Shown here: positions 33,255 to 42,031 of the stretch, in pieces
How positions within the stretch are numbered: the first letter of the stretch is position 1
Layout of the letters: every line of letters begins with the position of its first letter
Source: UBA2334 sp964396895
GTDB lineage: Bacteria > Pseudomonadota > Gammaproteobacteria > Burkholderiales > Burkholderiaceae_C
DNA: 64,000 nucleotides
Direction of reading: 5' to 3'
NCBI GenBank assembly: GCA_964396895.1
Contig: CAYNGJ010000004.1
Coordinates: 1-64,000, forward strand
The notes under the pieces: generated by a model
The model's input: only the letters and a program-made list of their open reading frames with translations
Told to the model about the DNA's origin: nothing
Database searches by the model: none
Made by a program: the position numbers and the translations under genes

Positions 33255-35198
33255 ATGAGCAAACAAACCCTGTCCTTTCAGGCCGAAGTGGCCCAGCTGC
33301 TGCACCTCGTTACCCACTCGCTGTACTCCAACAAAGAAATTTTCATGCGCGAGCTGGTGTCCAACGCGTCGGATGCGTGCGACAAACTGCGCTTTGAAGC
33401 CCTGAACAACGCCGCCCTGTACGAAGACGCGCCCACCCTGGAGCTGCGCGTGGCCTTCGACAAGGCCGCCAAAACCATCACCATCACCGACAACGGCATC
33501 GGCATGAGCGCGCAGGAGGCCATCGACCACCTGGGCACCATCGCCAAGAGCGGCACCAAAGAATTCATGAGCCGCATGAGTGGCGACCAGAAGAAGGACG
33601 CCCAACTCATTGGCCAGTTTGGTGTGGGCTTTTACTCTGGCTTCATCGTGGCCGACAAAATCACCGTGGAAAGCCGCCGTGCGGGCCTGCCCGCCGCCGA
33701 AGGTGTGCGCTGGGTCAGCGGTGGCACCGGCGACTTTGAGGTGGAAGCCATTGAGCGCGCCGCACGCGGCACCAGCGTCACGCTGCACCTGCGCGACGAT
33801 GCGTCCGAGTACCTCAGCCACTGGAAGCTGAAGTCCATCATCGGCAAATACTCCGACCACATCAGCCTGCCCATCCTCATGCAAAAGGAAGAGTGGGACC
33901 AGGAAAAAAGCGAGTACGTGCAAAAAGACGAGTGGGAGCCCGTCAACAAGGCCAGCGCGCTGTGGACGCGTGCCAAGAAAGACATCACCCAAGAGCAGTA
34001 CGACGACTTTTATAAAAACATCAGCTACGACCAGGACGCGCCCCTGGCCCACAGCCACAACCGCGTGGAAGGCAGCACCGAGTACACCCAGCTGCTGTAC
34101 ATCCCCAGCAAAGCCCCGCAAGACCTGTGGAACCGCGACAAAAAGGCCGGCATCAAGCTGTACGTCAAGCGCGTGTTCATCATGGACGATGCAGAAGCGC
34201 TGATGCCCAGCTACCTGCGCTGGGTCAAGGGCGTGGTGGACTCGGCCGACTTGCCGCTGAACGTGAGCCGCGAACTGCTGCAAGAGAGCCGCGACGTGAA
34301 AGCCATTCGCGAGGGCAACACCCGCCGCGTGCTGGCCATGCTGGAAGACCTGGCCAAGAAAGACAAGCTGCCCACTGAAGGTGCCGATGGCGTGACCGAC
34401 GTGCTCACCGCCGAAGAAAAGGCCGAGGCCGAAAAAGACGCGGGCAAATACAGCGCCTTTTACGCCGAGTTCGGTGGTGTGCTGAAAGAAGGCCTGGGCG
34501 AAGACTTTGCCAACAAAGACAAAATCGCCAAGCTGTTGCGCTTTGCCTCCAGCACGGCAGACGGCGTGAGCGTCAGCTTTGCCGACTACAAAGCCCGCAT
34601 GAAAGAAGGCCAAGAGGCCATCTACTACATCACCGCCGACAACGTGGCGGCCGCCAAGAACAGCCCACAGCTGGAAGTGTTCAAGAAAAAGGGCATTGAA
34701 GTCCTGCTCATGACCGACCGCGTGGACGAGTGGGCGCTGTCCTTCCTGCAAGAATTCGATGGCACGCCGCTGCAAAGCGTGGCCAAAGGCGCGGTGGACC
34801 TGGGCAAGCTGCAAGACGACGAAGAGAAAAAGGCCGCCGAAGCCGCTGCCGAAACCTTCAAGCCCCTGCTGGAAAAGCTCAAGGTCGCCCTGGCCGACAA
34901 GGCCAAAGACGTGCGCGTGACCACCCGCTTGGTCGATTCCCCCGCCTGCCTGGTGGTGGAAGACGGCGACGTGTCCAACCAGTTGGCCCGCATGTTGAAG
35001 GCCGCTGGCCAAAAAGCCCCCGACAGCAAGCCCACGCTGGAAGTGAACGCCGAGCACGCGCTGGTGAAAAAGCTGGAAGGTTCGGCCCACTTTGACGACC
35101 TGGCCCACATCCTGTTTGACCAGGCCCTGCTGGCCGAAGGCGGCCTGCCCGAAGACCCGGCCGCCTACGTCAAGCGGGTGAATGCTTTGCTGGTGTGA
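33255..35198 (+). CDS. htpG: Molecular chaperone HtpG (Hsp90)
   Basis: A 647-residue cytoplasmic Hsp90 homologue that helps fold and reactivate client proteins in an ATP-dependent dimer. The N-terminal GHKL ATPase domain starts FQAEVAQLLHLVTHSLYSNKEIFMRELVSNASDACDKLRF, with TDNGIGMSAQEAIDHLGTIAKSGT and GQFGVGFYSGFIV as nucleotide-binding motifs. The middle domain (NRVEGSTEYTQLLYIPSKAP, YVKRVFIMDD) and a C-terminal dimerisation domain are complete. The ATG at 33255 was preferred to an in-frame ATG 69 bases upstream, because it gives the normal MSKQTLSFQ start. Expression is probably heat-induced (sigma-32 promoter). Codon usage has more lysine and A-ending codons than its neighbours, as expected for a highly expressed gene. 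Confidence 0.98.
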   Translation: MSKQTLSFQAEVAQLLHLVTHSLYSNKEIFMRELVSNASDACDKLRFEALNNAALYEDAPTLELRVAFDKAAKTITITDNGIGMSAQEAIDHLGTIAKSGTKEFMSRMSGDQKKDAQLIGQFGVGFYSGFIVADKITVESRRAGLPAAEGVRWVSGGTGDFEVEAIERAARGTSVTLHLRDDASEYLSHWKLKSIIGKYSDHISLPILMQKEEWDQEKSEYVQKDEWEPVNKASALWTRAKKDITQEQYDDFYKNISYDQDAPLAHSHNRVEGSTEYTQLLYIPSKAPQDLWNRDKKAGIKLYVKRVFIMDDAEALMPSYLRWVKGVVDSADLPLNVSRELLQESRDVKAIREGNTRRVLAMLEDLAKKDKLPTEGADGVTDVLTAEEKAEAEKDAGKYSAFYAEFGGVLKEGLGEDFANKDKIAKLLRFASSTADGVSVSFADYKARMKEGQEAIYYITADNVAAAKNSPQLEVFKKKGIEVLLMTDRVDEWALSFLQEFDGTPLQSVAKGAVDLGKLQDDEEKKAAEAAAETFKPLLEKLKVALADKAKDVRVTTRLVDSPACLVVEDGDVSNQLARMLKAAGQKAPDSKPTLEVNAEHALVKKLEGSAHFDDLAHILFDQALLAEGGLPEDPAAYVKRVNALLV

Positions 35199-35264
35199 AT
35201 TTCCACTCAGCCTGACCTCCGCGTTGGCGCTTGACGCCTGAACGCATTGACGGTGGTGCCACCC

Positions 35265-35300
35265 AAGTCCCCCTGTGCGTGAGCGTGCAGGGGGACTTTT
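35265..35300 (+). terminator. Rho-independent terminator of htpG
   Basis: A perfect 10-base-pair stem (35266-35275 with 35288-35297; AGTCCCCCTG and CAGGGGGACT) with a 12-base loop, followed by a T-run to 35300. An extra A-T pair extends the stem. It lies 66 bases after the htpG stop codon. Confidence 0.85.
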
Positions 35301-35370
35301 GTCATGGGTGGTCCGCTTTTTTGGCGGTCTGGGCGCTGGGTGAGCGGGGTGTCCGGTGTATGCTTGGAAT

Positions 35371-35435
35371 GTTTTTTAGATGAAATTTGGTTCCATGGCT
35401 TCAGTCCATTGAATTGTTCGCTATTGAAAATAATC
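35371..35435 (+). repeat. AT-rich element, second type (upstream of the cupin gene)
   Basis: About 65 AT-rich bases directly before the cupin gene's ATG. The ordered pieces TTTTTTAGATGAAATTTGG, GGCTT, TTGAATTGTTCGCTATTGAAAA resemble the pieces of the elements at 43671 and 58090 (TTTTTT, CGCTTGT, TGGAT, TTTGCTATTGAAAA). It must hold the cupin gene's leader. The resemblance is looser than among copies A-D. Confidence 0.4.
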
Positions 35436-35437
35436 TT

Positions 35438-35911
35438 ATGAAACGACACTTCTTTGCCTGGTTGTTGGGTGTGCTGAGCGCGCTGGCCGCCGTCCATCTC
35501 TGGTCCACCTACGCCTACCTGAGCGTCATGCCCACTCGCTCGCACATGGCTGAACCGGTGCCCATGCAGCCGGTGGTGGGCGCGCCCGCGGTCATCCGGG
35601 ATGGGGTGCCGGCGTTCCGGGCGGCGCACTACAGCGAGTCTGCCGATGGGCGAACGTCCACCGGCGTGTGGGCGAGTGACGGACCGTCCACCTTCGAATG
35701 GCACTTTGGCAGCGACGAAGAGGTGTACGTGATGCACGGACAGGTCGATGTGACCTACGGGGGGCAGCAATTCAGCCTGCGCCCCGGCGACACGGCGGTG
35801 TTTCTGGCCGGGACCAGTGCCGTGTGGCACGTGCCCCAGCATGTGACCAAGTCCTACACCCTGCACCACCCCAATGCGCTGGTGCGCTGGTGGCGCACGC
35901 TCGGCCACTGA
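35438..35911 (+). CDS. Exported or membrane-anchored cupin-domain protein
   Basis: A 157-residue protein. Residues 1-28 are a signal peptide or anchor (MKRHFFAWLLGVLSALAAVHLW). The rest is a single cupin of the DUF861/cupin_3 kind: STFEWHFGSDEEVYVMHGQVDVTYGG (first motif, with H, E and possible metal ligands) and FSLRPGDTAVFLAGTSAVWHV (second motif). Such cupins often sit in (S)-ureidoglycine or ethanolamine pathways, but the export signal argues for a different, unknown role. The ATG at 35438 was chosen because the signal peptide starts there. It lies downstream of an AT-rich element and converges with the tandem-hydrolase gene one base away. Confidence 0.8.
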   Translation: MKRHFFAWLLGVLSALAAVHLWSTYAYLSVMPTRSHMAEPVPMQPVVGAPAVIRDGVPAFRAAHYSESADGRTSTGVWASDGPSTFEWHFGSDEEVYVMHGQVDVTYGGQQFSLRPGDTAVFLAGTSAVWHVPQHVTKSYTLHHPNALVRWWRTLGH

Positions 35912-35912
35912 G

Positions 35913-37622
35913 TCAGCTGGCGCAGAGGCGCCACAATTCTTTCAGCAGGGTGGCTTGGGCGTGGGCCGAGGTGAATTCGTGGTCGGCCTGGGGCACCCAC
36001 TGCAGCCGCGCCCCGGCCAGCCGGGCAAACCCTTGGCCGTTGGCACCGAAGTAGCTGGCGAATTCGTCGCGCCCACCGTCGTCCTCGCTGTAGAGCACAC
36101 ACACCTGCGTGCCCCGGTCCGACATGGCCAGAAAACCTTGCTGCACGCCTTGCCTTGGGTTGCTGGGGGCGGCACCTGCCTGGCGCTGGGCGAGCCGTCT
36201 CAGCCTGCCCCACGCATTCGCCCAGGGGCGAATGGCCTTGCGCCAGAATTTGGCGGCTATGGGTCTGAGGTCGATCTGACCACCCACCAGCCGCCGCCAG
36301 GTGTCGGGTTGCAGCAGCAGCCGGGCGTAAGCGTCGGATGATTTGGTGGCCGAGCGCAACGCCACCTCCAGCGACATGCCGGGCGTCCACACAAAGCGCT
36401 GCACGTTGGTCAGCAGCAGGTGGGTGACGCGCGCATCGGCCTTGGCGTGGTGAAAAGCCAGGTAACCGCCGCTGCAGTTGCCCACCAGCACCACGGGGCG
36501 CGGGCCCAGGCGGACCAACACCTGGGTGATGGCATCGCCGAGTTGTGGCAGCGACACGTCGTTGTACAGCAGCTCTGGTGGTGGGTTGGGCAGGGGCGGG
36601 CTGTCGCCCACGCCCGCGATGTCGAACCGCAGACTGGGTATGCCGTCGGCAGCCAGTTGGCGGGCCATGTGCACCCAGCTGCGGGCCCAGCCGGTGTGTG
36701 GGTTGCGCCCGGTGTTGCACAACACCACCACAGGGGTGTTCGCTGCACAGGCGTGGGGCAGGGACAGCACGCCCGCCAGCGGCACGGCGGAGGGCAGCAG
36801 CCAGCCGTCTTCCTGCCCGTGTTCGGTGGCCAGGGCGCTGCCCGGCAGGCGGGGTGGTGCCACCGCCGGGGTGGGTGTGGTGCCAGCGGCCAGCCAGTCG
36901 GTCAAGGCTTGCCACAGGGCCAGCGGTGTTTGGCTGTCGGTGGTGTGGCCGATGTGGGCCACCAGGTCGCCGTAGGGGGCGGTGGTCAGGGGTAAGGCCG
37001 CTGACCAAGCCGATTGCACGGTCTGCATGGCTTTGTTGGCGTGGGCCACACCCAGAAACACGCGCTGCACCGGCGGTGGCTGAGCGGGTTTGGACAGGTC
37101 AATGGCCGCGATGCCCTGCTGTAGAGGTTCTCCCCAGACCACACCTGACACCGTGAGTGCCTCGCCACCGTCGGACAGGGCGCGCAGCTCGCGCAGGTGC
37201 TGGCGACCTTGCAACACCGGGGCCAGCAGCGCCAGGCTGTGCACGGGGGCGCCCTGGGCGTGCGCCAGCCGAGCGGCCTGCTCGGCCACCAGCGCACCCA
37301 GCCGCAGGCCCACCAGGCCCACATGCGGCGCGCCGCTCCAGGCGCGCAGCTGTGCCAGGGCCGAGGCGGCACCAGCCACCCAGGTGGGCCACAACTCTGG
37401 GGCCAGCAGGTCACCCAGCGCGTCACCGGTGCCGGGCAGGTCCACCCGCAGCACCGCGTGGCCTGCCTGGCCAAGCGCCTGGGCCAGGCAGGCCAGGCTG
37501 TGGCGGCTGCACATGTCTTCGGTGCCGTGCGCACCCAGAAACACCAGGGCTTCTCGCAGGGGGAGGTGGGGTGGGGGCAGCGTGAGCCAGCCCCGCATGC
37601 CATCCCAGGCCACAGGCGTCAT
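35913..37622 (-). CDS. Tandem alpha/beta hydrolase (two domains of exosortase-associated type)
   Basis: A 569-residue protein with two alpha/beta hydrolase domains in one chain. Domain 1 (about 1-255) has VDLPGTGDALGDL, and its elbow reads GLRLG (105-109), so the usual Ser is replaced by Arg. It resembles the exosortase-A-associated hydrolase 2 family. Domain 2 (about 285-569) has VVLCNTGRNPHTGWARSW, LRFDIAGVGDS, and an intact elbow GNCSGG with nucleophile S384; it resembles the exosortase-associated hydrolase 1 family. No exosortase genes lie nearby. The start overlaps the GH2 gene stop (ATGA), and it is the last gene of the carrier-protein cluster. Release or transfer of an acyl group is plausible but unproven. 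Confidence 0.8.
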   Translation of the reverse strand: MTPVAWDGMRGWLTLPPPHLPLREALVFLGAHGTEDMCSRHSLACLAQALGQAGHAVLRVDLPGTGDALGDLLAPELWPTWVAGAASALAQLRAWSGAPHVGLVGLRLGALVAEQAARLAHAQGAPVHSLALLAPVLQGRQHLRELRALSDGGEALTVSGVVWGEPLQQGIAAIDLSKPAQPPPVQRVFLGVAHANKAMQTVQSAWSAALPLTTAPYGDLVAHIGHTTDSQTPLALWQALTDWLAAGTTPTPAVAPPRLPGSALATEHGQEDGWLLPSAVPLAGVLSLPHACAANTPVVVLCNTGRNPHTGWARSWVHMARQLAADGIPSLRFDIAGVGDSPPLPNPPPELLYNDVSLPQLGDAITQVLVRLGPRPVVLVGNCSGGYLAFHHAKADARVTHLLLTNVQRFVWTPGMSLEVALRSATKSSDAYARLLLQPDTWRRLVGGQIDLRPIAAKFWRKAIRPWANAWGRLRRLAQRQAGAAPSNPRQGVQQGFLAMSDRGTQVCVLYSEDDGGRDEFASYFGANGQGFARLAGARLQWVPQADHEFTSAHAQATLLKELWRLCAS

Positions 37623-40084
37623 GGTGTTGGCGCCTGGTAGTGCACCGTTTCACTGCCGTTGAGGGCGGTGACTTCGCCTTGCGGACCGCCGTGGCCACTG
37701 CCTCGCGGCACCAGGTGCACGCGCCGGGGTGCCCCGGGCAGGAGGTGAAAGTGGTTGTCCGACGGGCGGTGGGTGCGGTCGTCGATGTGGACAAAACGTG
37801 CCAGCGTGGCGGTGGTCAGCACCAGCCACCATTGGCCTTGTACACATTCGACGTGGGCCTGCAAACCCAGCGGCATGGGGGGTGAGCACGGACCCAGCGG
37901 GAAAAACACGGCCTGCAGCGGGGGTGTGGGCGCGGTGTCGGCGGTGCCGTCCGCTGGGGTGGCCGGGCTGGCGGTGACCACCACGGCATCGTGGCCGGGT
38001 GGGCCAAAGCGAAACGCGTAGGTCAGGTCCAAAAAAGCGCCCAGCACCTGGGTGGCGGGCAGGCTCAGGCCACCGCGTCCGGGCACCGTGACGGTGTGGC
38101 TGCCTTGCGCCACCACCACCGAGCCCGTGCGCAGCAGGCGCACCTGCACCGCCAGCTGCACGGCGTCTGGGGTGTCGTTGACCACATGGATGTCCAGGCC
38201 ATCGCAACCCTCATCGGTCAGCAGCAGGGCCAGGGGCTGGGCCACCTGCTTGAAGCCGTGGTAAGCGGCTTTGGGCTCGCCGTCCACGGCGATCAGGCCC
38301 CAGCCTGCGCCGGGCTGCAGGTCCCCGGCGGTGAACACCAGCGCCCCGGCGGTGGGTGAGCCCGGCCTGCGCCACTCGGACAGGGTGGTGGACAGGACAT
38401 GGGCGGTCACGGCCCTGGACGCCTGCAGGTAGCGCGCCGCGTCGGTGCGGCGCAGGGCCAGTGGGTCCAGGCCAAAGACGCGCTGCAGGTAATGGTCACG
38501 TGTGTCTTCGAAATCCCAGGTGGCGTGGCGGTCGCGGGGCACGCCGGTTTTCCAGGCGGGGTGGTGCACGGCGGGCACACCCAGCTGTTCCAATGAGCAG
38601 GGCTCTGGCACCTGGGAGAAGGCCAGGCACTCGGTCACAAAGCGCGGCGCGGCGCGGCGCGCATCTTCCAGGGGGCGTTCGTAGGCTCCCACGCCAAAGT
38701 AGTGCGACACGCCTTCGCGCACCGAAAAAGGCAGGTCGCCGCCGGTGGGCGAATTGGCCACCACCACGACACTGGGGCACAGGCTGTCACACAACGCGGG
38801 CAACTGTGTGTTGAAGAAGTCAAAACGCTGGTGGTGGGCGGGCAAGCCCAGCATGGCGGCTTGCTGCTGCACCTCGCTGCCGCCGCACACCACCACCAGC
38901 GACGGGTGGCCCGCCAGCGGACGCAACTGGGCCTGCACCTCCTGCACGAGCTGCGCCAGAAAGGCGGGGTCGGCCAGCGGGTAGTCGAAGTTGGCCAACA
39001 TCAGGTCTTGCCAGACCATGAGGCCGAGGGCATCGCACGCCTCAAAAAACGCGGGGCCCTGGTAGCAGAACGGCCCAGCCACGCGCACCATGTTGGCCCC
39101 CATGTCGGCCAGCTGGCGCAGGCGCTCGGCCACGCCGCCATCGGCGCCGGGCTGAAGCATGTCGGGCGGGGTGAACACGGCCCCCCGGGCGAACACCCGC
39201 TGGCCATTGACGACCAGGGCGAAACCCCGGCCATCGGCTCCCCGGTCCACCGCCACCTGCCGAAAACCCACTTGGCCCAGCGGGGTGGTGGCTCCGCTGG
39301 CCAGCAAGGCCACGGGGTAGCGCACCTGTGCGCCATGACCGGCGGGCCACCAGCGCTGCACCTGGGGCAGGTGCAGGCGGGCTTGCCACACCCCGGGTTC
39401 GCGGGCTTGTAGTGTCGCCATCTGGCCGTGGCAGCTCACCTGGGCGTGACCCAGGTCGTGTGTGCAGCGCAGTGTCACCTCCAGGCAGCCGGTGTCGTGT
39501 CCATTCAGGCTGGCCTGCAGCGTCACCTGGGTCAGGTCGTCGGGGGCCAGCAGGCGCACGGGTCGCCAGGGGCCCACGGTGTGGATGTCGGGGCACCAGC
39601 TGGGCAGGTGGCCCAGCAAGGTGGTGCGCACGCCGCGCAGTGCCTGTTCCGCCACCATGGCCACCCGCCAGCGGGCGCGGGGCAGCTTGAGCTGGCGCAG
39701 GTGAGCGTCCAGGCTGCGAAAGGCCAGGTACAGCGTGTGGTCACCCGCCAGGGGCAGGGCCACGGCCAGGGGTTGGAACATGCTGGTGGTGTGTGCCAGC
39801 CGCGTGCCGTCCAGATAAACCTCGGCCAGTGTGGCCAGCCCGTCGCACTGCAGCAGGTGCTCGCCCTGGCCACTGAGGTGGCAGCGGTACCAGATGTCAC
39901 TGCCGTGCAGCGGCCGCGGGTGCTGCGGGTCGTAGCGGTCCGCCGCGTGCAACGCCTGGGCCGCGGTGCCGGGCACGGTGGCGGGGACCCAAGGTACAGC
40001 ACTGGCCTCGGTGGCTGTGGGGGGCTGGGGCCAGGCGCCAGGGGCGGTCTCGCACAGGGCCCAGGCCAGCGGGGTGGCGGGCAT
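37619..40084 (-). CDS. Glycoside hydrolase family 2-like protein (beta-mannosidase type)
   Basis: An 821-residue protein with the GH2 layout: jelly-roll sugar-binding domain (about 1-170, with GSDIWYRCHLSG), Ig-like domain (about 180-290) and TIM barrel (about 295-600, with GQRVFARGAVFTPPD and MGANMVRVAGPFCYQGPAFFEACDALGLMVWQD). Likely acid/base is E404 in VVVCGGSEVQQ and the likely nucleophile is E485 in PRFVTECLAF. No signal peptide, so it is cytoplasmic, which is unusual for a degradative glycosidase. The ATG at 40084 forms TGATG with the DUF1839 stop codon, indicating coupling. Within this cluster it may act on a sugar acceptor or carrier. Confidence 0.83.
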   Translation of the reverse strand: MPATPLAWALCETAPGAWPQPPTATEASAVPWVPATVPGTAAQALHAADRYDPQHPRPLHGSDIWYRCHLSGQGEHLLQCDGLATLAEVYLDGTRLAHTTSMFQPLAVALPLAGDHTLYLAFRSLDAHLRQLKLPRARWRVAMVAEQALRGVRTTLLGHLPSWCPDIHTVGPWRPVRLLAPDDLTQVTLQASLNGHDTGCLEVTLRCTHDLGHAQVSCHGQMATLQAREPGVWQARLHLPQVQRWWPAGHGAQVRYPVALLASGATTPLGQVGFRQVAVDRGADGRGFALVVNGQRVFARGAVFTPPDMLQPGADGGVAERLRQLADMGANMVRVAGPFCYQGPAFFEACDALGLMVWQDLMLANFDYPLADPAFLAQLVQEVQAQLRPLAGHPSLVVVCGGSEVQQQAAMLGLPAHHQRFDFFNTQLPALCDSLCPSVVVVANSPTGGDLPFSVREGVSHYFGVGAYERPLEDARRAAPRFVTECLAFSQVPEPCSLEQLGVPAVHHPAWKTGVPRDRHATWDFEDTRDHYLQRVFGLDPLALRRTDAARYLQASRAVTAHVLSTTLSEWRRPGSPTAGALVFTAGDLQPGAGWGLIAVDGEPKAAYHGFKQVAQPLALLLTDEGCDGLDIHVVNDTPDAVQLAVQVRLLRTGSVVVAQGSHTVTVPGRGGLSLPATQVLGAFLDLTYAFRFGPPGHDAVVVTASPATPADGTADTAPTPPLQAVFFPLGPCSPPMPLGLQAHVECVQGQWWLVLTTATLARFVHIDDRTHRPSDNHFHLLPGAPRRVHLVPRGSGHGGPQGEVTALNGSETVHYQAPTP

Positions 40085-41079
40085 CACGGGTGGGCCGACG
40101 CGGGGTGTGGCGGCACTGCCAGTGCGGTGGCCAGGTGCTGCATCAGCGCGTCGTGGGTGTGTGCCAGGGCCAACACGGCATCGGCCAGTCCGTCAAAACG
40201 CTTTCGTGCGGCGGCGCGGGCCAGTTTGAACTGCAATACCTTGGCCTCGTCGGCCAGTGTGCGGGCGCACTGGGCCGCTTGCTGGAAGCCGTCCTGCGGC
40301 CAGCGCGACAGCAGCACCTCCAGCAGACCAAAGTTGGCGCCGAATTGGCGCATGGTGTTGAAGGCGTAGGCGTGGAAGTACGCGGGCTCGCGCTCGGCCA
40401 GCCGCGCCAGGTGGGCGGGCAGGGCTTGGGCGTAGGCCTCGAAGGGGTTGCGTGCGGGCTGGCGCAGCCAGTGGCGGCGCAGCTGGGCCAGCGCCAGTGC
40501 GCTGGGGTCGGCGGCCGAAATGCCGACCACCTTGAGCACCTCGGTGTAAGGCATGAGCAGGCCGGATTGGGCGGGCAGGCGTTGCAGGGCGCCGTCAAAG
40601 TCGTCGCCGCTGAGGCGGCCACGCGTTTCGTTGTGGAAGTAGTCCAGCGTGCGCGCCTGGGCATCGAGCGCAAAAATGCCGATGGTGGTTTTGCCGTGTG
40701 CCTCGTGGTAGGTGACGCCTCGGGTGTCGGGCAGATGGTAGCCATCGACCTCCAGCAGCACCACGCGTCCGCGTGCGACCTGTTCGCTGACGTGCGACAG
40801 CAGGTCGTCCCACACGGCCAGTTCAGCGACGGACAGGCCATAGAGCGCCTCCAGGTCCTCGTTGGGCACCTTGAAGAAGCCGAAATGGTCGCCTTCGAAG
40901 TCCTGGGTCAGGGTGAAGGCCAGCATCCAGACGGGGTCAAAGCCGTGGGCCGCGACCAGACCGATCATCAGGTCCACCGAGCAGTTGGTTTGTGGCCAGG
41001 GCCGCTGCGGGTCGTGCAGGGGGTGCAGGGCGTGCGGCGTACCCTGCAGGTGCGCCAGTGCGGGAACGGCAACGGCCAT
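40084..41079 (-). CDS. DUF1839 family protein, possible papain-like acyltransferase
   Basis: A 331-residue soluble protein of the DUF1839 family, function unestablished. A TNCSVDLMIGLV helix places a cysteine (C33) at a helix start, and VVLLEVDGYHLPDTRGVTYHEAHGKTTIGIFALD follows, with H125 and H128 and then D146 in DYFHN. This order (Cys, YxLP, His, Asp) resembles the BtrH N-terminal domain, which transfers an acyl group from a carrier protein to an aminoglycoside. That comparison is inference. The ATG at 41079 was chosen: AGGAGAG lies 8 bases before it, and an alternative 8 codons upstream overlaps the ligase gene. It sits between the amino acid:CP ligase and GH2 genes. Confidence 0.82.
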   Translation of the reverse strand: MAVAVPALAHLQGTPHALHPLHDPQRPWPQTNCSVDLMIGLVAAHGFDPVWMLAFTLTQDFEGDHFGFFKVPNEDLEALYGLSVAELAVWDDLLSHVSEQVARGRVVLLEVDGYHLPDTRGVTYHEAHGKTTIGIFALDAQARTLDYFHNETRGRLSGDDFDGALQRLPAQSGLLMPYTEVLKVVGISAADPSALALAQLRRHWLRQPARNPFEAYAQALPAHLARLAEREPAYFHAYAFNTMRQFGANFGLLEVLLSRWPQDGFQQAAQCARTLADEAKVLQFKLARAAARKRFDGLADAVLALAHTHDALMQHLATALAVPPHPASAHP

Positions 41080-41093
41080 GCGGTGCTCTCCTG

Positions 41094-42005
41094 TCAGCCC
41101 CACAAGGCTTTGCGCACGCTGGCGGGCCAGGTGGCCACGTCCACGCCGTGGTGGGCGAACAGGGCCAGGGCCACGCGCTCCATGCCAAAGCCCACGCAGG
41201 CGGTGTGCGCGGTTTCGCCGTCTTCCGTTTGCAGGCCCCAGGTGTCGCCAAAGTGTTTCTGGTGGTAGTTGAAGCTCAGGCAGGCAGTGGGGTTTTCGGT
41301 GCTGGTGACGGGCACCAGCAGCTCGAACTTCAGTGCCTGCTCGCGCTGGCCGCTGGCCAAGATGCGGCCTTTGCGGCCGAAAAACGGGTCGTTGGCCACA
41401 TCGACCTGCACGGGCAGGCCCAACTCGGCAATCATTTGCTGGCCGCGTTCCATCCAGGTTTCGCGAAAGGCCAGCACCTGCTCGGCCGTGCCCATGCGCA
41501 CGTACTCGCGCATGCGAAACAGCTGCATGCGGGCAGGGTCTTTGGATGGCTCGTGGCGGAAGCAGTAGGACGACAGGTCGTACAGGTGGCCGTTGGCGGG
41601 CACGGCCCCCAGTTTGGCCGCCGTGGGGTACAGCGGGTAGCAGGCGGCGGGGGTGAGGACGATGTCGGTGGCTTTTTGGTTGGCTGTCCAGTCGGTGCCA
41701 GCGTCCATCTGCTCCAGCAGCTGGAGGTGGTCGGCCTCGCCGCCCATGAAGGCGTGCACGGTGCCCGCGAGTTGCGGAAAGCCTTTCATGTAGCCCGACT
41801 TTTCAAACAGCGCGCGGTTCATGCCGGGCGGGAAGCGCAGGCGGGTGGGACCGTCGCCCCCGCCGAAGCGGGTGATGAAGTCGTCAAAGCGCTCGACCAC
41901 GTCCTCGAACACACCGCCGCGGCCGTACAGGCCGTCCACGCCGGTGTCGATGAGCAGGCCGGAGAACAGCAATCGGTCCAGCAGCGGGGAATGTTGGTCG
42001 CACAT
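41094..42005 (-). CDS. Amino acid:[carrier protein] ligase (seryl-tRNA-synthetase-like)
   Basis: A 303-residue class-II synthetase core without the tRNA-binding coiled coil of SerRS. Such enzymes activate an amino acid (glycine or alanine in characterised cases) and attach it to the phosphopantetheine arm of a small carrier protein. Motif 2 reads YCFRHEPSKDPARMQLFRMREY and motif 3 CVGFGMERVALALF. C122, E167 and C270 have the spacing (45 and 103) I recall for the zinc ligands of the Bradyrhizobium enzymes. The ATG at 42005 was chosen, since it gives MCDQHSPLLDRLLFSGLL. It follows the acyl-CoA dehydrogenase-like gene by 26 bases. Confidence 0.9.
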   Translation of the reverse strand: MCDQHSPLLDRLLFSGLLIDTGVDGLYGRGGVFEDVVERFDDFITRFGGGDGPTRLRFPPGMNRALFEKSGYMKGFPQLAGTVHAFMGGEADHLQLLEQMDAGTDWTANQKATDIVLTPAACYPLYPTAAKLGAVPANGHLYDLSSYCFRHEPSKDPARMQLFRMREYVRMGTAEQVLAFRETWMERGQQMIAELGLPVQVDVANDPFFGRKGRILASGQREQALKFELLVPVTSTENPTACLSFNYHQKHFGDTWGLQTEDGETAHTACVGFGMERVALALFAHHGVDVATWPASVRKALWG

Positions 42006-42031
42006 GGGGTGTCCTTGGTGGTGGGAGGGGG

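Noticed and set aside
33144..35108. A 654-codon minus-strand open frame opposite htpG
   Set aside because: Antisense shadow of an essential-type chaperone gene with perfect family match.
35207..35908. A 233-codon minus-strand open frame opposite the cupin gene
   Set aside because: The plus strand encodes a clear signal peptide plus cupin motifs; the minus frame has none.
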